From Camarhynchus parvulus (Eukaryota; Chordata; Aves; Passeriformes; Thraupidae): DNA of 64,000 nucleotides. The notes below the pieces were generated by a model that made no database searches, was not told where the DNA came from, and saw only the letters and a list, made by a program, of their open reading frames with translations. Made by a program: the position numbers and the translations under genes. The stretch's first letter is position 1, and every line of letters starts with the position of its first letter. The stretch is taken from contig NC_044584.1 in NCBI RefSeq assembly GCF_901933205.1, forward strand, positions 10,085,001-10,149,000. The letters are read 5' to 3'. This document shows positions 59,428-64,000 of this stretch, in pieces.

Positions 59428-62400
59428 GTAAGGGAGCGCCGGACTGCGCTGGCATCGCCGCCGGGGAGAGGGGCGAGGGGTGCGGGGTGCTGGGGGCGAG
59501 GGCTCAGACCTCATCACGGGTGGGGGTGGTTCCCTGCCCGAGCCTGACAGATGTGACAAGGATGGAAGCGGCTCTGGGCACGCTCCCACCACCCCAGACT
59601 TTATTCTCAGGCGCTGCGATCTTGGTGCTTGCAGTGGAGGTGGGGCATTCCGGGAAGCCGGGGTTCTGCTTTGCACTTCTGACCCAAAAGCTGCACTTCT
59701 GCTTCCCCCGCTGACCCCGCGCCGCAGGTCACAGGGCACCTGGGCAGGTGCTGTCCCTCGCTGTGGCATTTACAGAGCTCCATTCTGCAGAGAAAGGTCA
59801 GAAAGGCAGGAGAAATCCCTGAATTGCATGGAGTGTTTTGCTGTGCCGGTCACTCCGTGGGTGACCTTGAGTTAGCCACTGAACCTCCAGCTGCTGCAGC
59901 TGTTGGGATGGTATGGCCCTGATTTGTAAAGCACCGTGATAACCTCCAAGGAGAAATGCTAGATAAGCATGAGGTAGTCTGCTATTTTTTCCCTGAATTC
60001 TGCTGAAACTAAGTGGAACATAGCCTGAATCTTCTAGAGACATGAAACCTCCCTCTGTCAGATTTCATCAAATCACAAGCATTTCTCTTTTAACTCAGAA
60101 AACTGAACTCAGGGCCATTTCTTGTGCTGTGAAATGGGAACAGTGGAGTTCTTTCTCAGGCAGTAGTGTTACAGTTCATTTCTCACTGTTCTTCTGCCTC
60201 CAGAATCGTTCAGCACCTGTGATCTGTAAAATAAAATGCAGGCACAAATACCATCTCTTTCATTTCATCCCAAGCTGATGGGTGCAGAAAAGCCAGCACA
60301 GGAGTTAGCTAGCCCCAGTGCTCCCATCATATTAGAGGCCATGGATGAGTGAGAAATGCAGTTTCTAAAGGTCGGAGATTCAGGTCCCTGGTAGCAGTCT
60401 GGTGGCTGCAGAAAGAGAGGATAAGGAAAGGCCCCTGCCTTAGAGCCCCCCAGCTCTGCTGCTCTGCCCAGCACTGCTGATGAGAGAGAACCAGGCAGAG
60501 CTCTGATATAGGGAAGGGAACATGCTCCATGTTGGAGGCAAGAAACCAGACCCTGCTACCAGCTCTGTCCCAATTCACAGCTATTTTGCATTTCCTTTTG
60601 TTTTGGGGCTTGAGGGTTGATTTTGTTGTTTAACACATGCACATTCTTTAATGCTTCTGCACTGCTATTTTTTGGGGAAAAATCTAATGTATGCTTTCCA
60701 CAAAACTCAACACTGTCCATTCCAGTAGTTGCAAGATCTGAAGTAAGTAATTTGGGTAAAAATGGCAGAGAAGACAATGGTGAGTCATTCAGAGCAGCAG
60801 AGCTGGCTCAGAATCACAGGTCCTGCACCTCTTATGCCTTCATGTCTCATAGAATCATAGCAGTTTGGGTTGGAAGGGATCTTTAAAGTTCATCAAGTTT
60901 AACCCCCTGCTATGAGCAGAGACATCTTCAGCTAGATCAGGTAGCTCAGAGCCCAGTCCAGTCTGACCTTGAATATTTATACTGGGCAACCCGTGCCAGT
61001 GTTTCACCACCCTCATTGTGAAACCTGCCGGCTGATTTTTATGCAGCTCCTATCTTTCGTGGGTGCACATTGTTGGCTCAAGTCCACATTTTCATCCACC
61101 AGTACCCTCAAGTCCTTCTCTATCCCTTCATCCCCCAGCCTGTACTGAATACCAGGGGTTACCCCGATCCAGTTGCCGCACCTTGCACTCAGCCTGGTTC
61201 AGCCCCATGAGGTTCCCATGGGCCCACTTTTTCAGCTTGTCCAGGTCCCTCTGGACAGCAACTGATCTGCCACTACAGCATGGTACATCTTTTATTTGCC
61301 GTAGGACTTCTGGTCTTTCCCTGGAAAAGGAAATTTAAGGTGGACCATAGCACAGAAAATGCTTTTACTGAGGTTTTTTATGTTTACTTATGAGGAAAGT
61401 TAGATAAACTTTTCGACAGAGCTGGCAAAGAATCTAGTGAATGAAATCTCACCTGAGTTTGAAAGTTTACATCTTTAGGACAGAGATTAGAGCTGAGCCT
61501 CTTCCAGTAGCTGGAAGTCCAGTGATCATGTTAGATCATTAGTGACAATGAACCTATAGCCAGCACCCAGCTCTGGGTGTAAAACCTCATCAAAGCTTTT
61601 GTGATGTTCTAGACTGAAGCTGTCTCCTACTATGAACATTTCTAGAACCCAGTCTGACATATTGTTTACTGCTATTTATTTGAACTCATATACACATGCA
61701 ACAGTTTCTGTTCCAGATATTTAAACAGTAAAAAATTATGGTGGTAAATTCTTTGCTGGGATAAGTGTCATTGTGAGTTATATAACTAGAGCTGACTAGT
61801 TCAAATGTATAAATAAATAAATGAAATTTAGAATGCCATACAAGAAGGTTTGGTTTACTCATTTTCTTCTGTTTTCCACAGAGTTGTATAGCCTGGAAAT
61901 AACCAACAATGGTCCCATCACAACGGGAGCTCAAGCTACTGTTCAGGCCAGGCTAAGAATGAAGAACGAAAATGTCACATCAAACTGGTATCACTTTAAC
62001 TGGGTCTATGCTCCTCTGATTCTGATAGAGAAATCCGAGCAGCAGTTTAATTCCATAATTAATGTGACTGGTGAATTCCCTGGCACTTTCCCTGTGTCTG
62101 TCTGGGTGACTCACATAAACTGTTGGTTGTGTCGGCCGATTGCAAGAAACGTCACCGTGCTCCAGATTACAGGTAAAATGGGTAAAAATGGCTTTATAGC
62201 CTGTACCTCTCCAGGAGCTCAGGATATATGCCCTTGCAGCATCAGAGAGAAAGCCAGTGTAAATATGGCTTCTGACAACAGATTTGATTTGTAGCCCTGG
62301 GCTGAAGGTGGGATGGGGGGCATGGTGCCATCAGTACCATTACAGCCACGCTCTAGTCTCTCTACACCCAGGAGAAAAGTGTCACCCTGGTTTTTTAAGA

Positions 62401-64000
62401 TTTTTTTAAGCTTTCTGATGTTGACATTCTTGTAACGAACTTTCTCACACACTTTTTGTAAATAATTCATTGTTTTGCATTTTTTTATGGAGGAAGAGAA
62501 AGTTGATGGACTGTTAGTCTGTTTAGTGTTATTGGAGAGGTGGCACTGTCACCCTCCAATCTACTGTCTCTCTTGGAAAACTATAAATGTTAGAGTTAGA
62601 AAATAAACTTCTTTTTTTCTTCACCTTGAGAACAGCAGTGTGAGCTTGTGTTCTTTCGTGTCCTGTAGTACACAGGAAAGTGTGGTGCTGCCCATGTTTT
62701 CCTACCTCTGTCACTTAGAGAAACTGAACTGGAAATCAGATGCTTCAGCAGCTGCAGTTCACACATCAGCATGGGTCAGAAATGTCCAAACTCCTAGAAC
62801 AATGCTTCTTCTACTGCCTTCCAGCATTTCTAGGCCTAAAGTTAGGATGACCATCAGCAGTGCCAATCTGCTGCTTTTCCCTGTTGCATGACACAGCAAA
62901 TCTTAGGCCATCGGGACAGCAGAGCATTACATTTTCACTTAAAGCTCTGTCCAAGTGTATTGAAATTGGATCTGAAATCATGGCTGCCTTTCTAAATGTT
63001 GCTAAGTGCAACTTCAGTTTTTTGGGAATATTCATAACTATAAAGTTATAGTAACTATAATATGCTATAAATAACTATAACTATAAATATGCTTTTTTAT
63101 TTACAAATTAACTACTGGTGTGCTGTGGTTAACCAAATCTCTGATACAGGGATTGACAGCCCCATTCCAACAGTAATTGCAATTATTATTTGTGCATCAC
63201 CAAAAAGCCTGTTAACCAGATTTAATGAATTGTTAACAGGATAAGAGTCTGTTACTGGTAATCAATAGCCCATTAATTTTGAGGTGGTGTCTCATCATAT
63301 CTCTTTGTTTGTAGGCTAGGGAGGATTTTTTTAGATCAGTCCTTGCCACTCATTGTCCAACAAAGAACCTCTAATAGATAAAAACATTCCCCCCTTTCTG
63401 CATTCACAATATATAGCACATCTGTTATTCACGATAGTCAAATCTTAATTTTTGTAGAAATAGCTAAAACTAAGGGGGGAAAAAACCTACATTAAAAAAC
63501 CTCACAAAACAAACAAAAACCACCATCCCAGACATGATGAGTATGTGTACTGGCCTGACTCTGAATCAAGATGCTTGATATTAATACCAGTTATTTTAAA
63601 ATAAATAGTAAAAGTTTATATTGAGCTCAGTCGGTCTAGGATTATTTCTCTTAGTTCTATTGGATGTTTTATCATAACCCATTGTATAACCCTCAATAAA
63701 TATTTTCATTTCACTGCCTCATTCACACACATGACAACTCTGAGTAATAAATGTAAAATACATTTAACCACTTGGACTTGGACACAGTAAGACTTACAGA
63801 GTACATCTGAAAGAATGTTTTGATACACAGAGCATGCTGTGAAAGCATGCTGTCATTCTTCTGTCACACATGTTGTCATTCTTCTTTCCCCTTTTTATTC
63901 TGCAGAATTTATCACAGGGAACCTCGCCATAGCCCAGATAGAAGACAGCAGAGTTACCACACATGGTTCTAGTTCCTCCACAGACACAATGACTCGGATT
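59355..64000 (+). CDS. TMEM130: TMEM130, single-pass membrane glycoprotein (first three coding exons, partial)
   Basis: Exons 59355-59427, 61882-62172 and 63906-64000 join in phase into 153 open codons that run off the window. The protein starts with a signal peptide (MQWLLCALLLLLLLQLGHG) and continues ELYSLEITNNGPITTGAQAT, with YHFNWVYAPLIL, FPVSVWVTHINCWLC and TEFITGNLAIAQ, which parallel human TMEM130 YRFHWIHTPLVL, FPVSVWV and TEFLVGDLVVTQ (from memory). TMEM130 is a PMEL/GPNMB-related protein of the secretory pathway with a PKD domain and one membrane span; both lie beyond the window. Three NVT N-glycosylation sequons sit in exon 2. Sequence identity to mammals is clearly lower than for TRRAP. 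The head-to-head position with TRRAP supports the name. Molecular function is poorly known. Confidence 0.9.
59428..61881 (+). other. TMEM130: TMEM130 intron 1 (2.5 kb)
   Basis: The first ~100 bp still belong to the CpG island; the CR1 fragment fills about 60848-61310. The remainder is unique sequence without a recognised feature. Confidence 0.7.
60848..61310 (-). mobile_element. CR1 LINE fragment in TMEM130 intron 1
   Basis: Begins at CATAGAATCATAG, the reverse complement of the CR1 terminal repeat, followed by TTTGGGTTGGAAGGGATCTT and, farther on, CTTGTCCAGGTCCCTCTGGA. About 460 bp of 3' CR1 sequence with small gaps; the right limit is approximate. Confidence 0.85.
61882..62172 (+). CDS. 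TMEM130: TMEM130 coding exon 2 (residues 25-122)
   Basis: Acceptor TTCCACAG after a pyrimidine tract; encodes the N-terminal luminal domain with three NVT sequons and a CWLC pair of cysteines; donor GTAAAA, phase 1. Confidence 0.92.
62173..63905 (+). other. TMEM130: TMEM130 intron 2 (1.7 kb)
   Basis: Unique sequence; around 63030-63090 there is a local ATAACTATA-type simple repeat with partial palindromes. No gene or mobile element recognised. Confidence 0.65.
63906..64000 (+). CDS. TMEM130: TMEM130 coding exon 3, cut by the window end (residues 122-153)
   Basis: Acceptor TATTCTGCAG preceded by a C/T-rich tract; encodes EFITGNLAIAQIEDSRVTTH then a serine/threonine run. The exon continues beyond 64000. 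Confidence 0.88.

Larger units (their letters stand above)
57720..59520. promoter_or_regulatory. Divergent CpG-island promoter of TRRAP and TMEM130
   Basis: GC content and CpG density rise sharply from about 57720 to 58785 and again from about 58895 to 59520, in an otherwise AT-rich window. TRRAP is transcribed leftward from it and TMEM130 rightward. On the minus strand a strong donor (GAAG|GTGAGG, exon side from 58039) marks the end of a non-coding TRRAP exon that would splice to 57494; its start cannot be fixed. ETS-like sites (CCGGAAG near 58706; TTCCGG near 58410) and an NRF1-like GCGCATGGGCGC near 58378 fit housekeeping transcription. A 29-bp tandem duplication (59281-59336) lies just before the TMEM130 ATG. 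Exact start sites are unknown. Confidence 0.75.

Noticed and set aside
58092..59769. Long open frames (131-210 codons) on both strands of the CpG island
   Set aside because: High GC removes stop codons; the predicted proteins are Gly/Ala/Pro/Arg low complexity and overlap each other on both strands.

Overview
The window looks like a bird genome, most likely a passerine. It carries avian CR1 retrotransposon fragments ending in the typical ATTCTATG-type repeat, two solo retroviral LTRs that resemble families common in songbirds, small introns, and vertebrate genes with GT-AG introns. Two protein genes stand head to head around a CpG-rich promoter: TRRAP on the minus strand, filling about 58 kb, and TMEM130 on the plus strand, of which only the first three coding exons are inside the window. 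The human genome has the same TRRAP/TMEM130 pairing.

TRRAP (minus, 96-57443): I could chain 61 coding exons, all with GT-AG introns and matching phases, into one open frame of 9,645 nt (3,215 codons). It starts at ATG 57443-57441 and stays open to the window edge. This is the HEAT-repeat solenoid and most of the FAT domain of the TRRAP scaffold, which serves the TIP60/NuA4 and SAGA/PCAF acetyltransferase complexes. The last ~600+ residues (end of FAT, pseudokinase, FATC) lie to the left of position 1. The gene encodes the equivalent of the shorter human isoform: neither optional human segment is encoded.

Inside TRRAP introns: (1) a box C/D small RNA at 57052-57198 with boxes C, C' and D, a closing stem, a UG-rich loop, and a 13-nt guide that by the D+5 rule points to U47 of U2 snRNA; I read it as the avian SCARNA28; (2) a 12-copy, ~70-bp minisatellite at 37934-38765 that begins at the splice donor of exon 22 and repeats that donor in every unit; (3) two solo LTRs; (4) two CR1 fragments; (5) a perfect 18-bp-arm hairpin at 13941-13985.

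Promoter block (about 57720-59520): GC-rich, interrupted by a ~100-bp A-rich strip. It serves the non-coding 5' exon of TRRAP leftward and TMEM130 rightward. TMEM130 (59355-64000, partial) begins with a leucine-rich signal peptide followed by a luminal/extracellular region with three N-glycosylation sequons. Its first intron holds a third CR1 fragment.

Human comparisons are from memory, not from a search.
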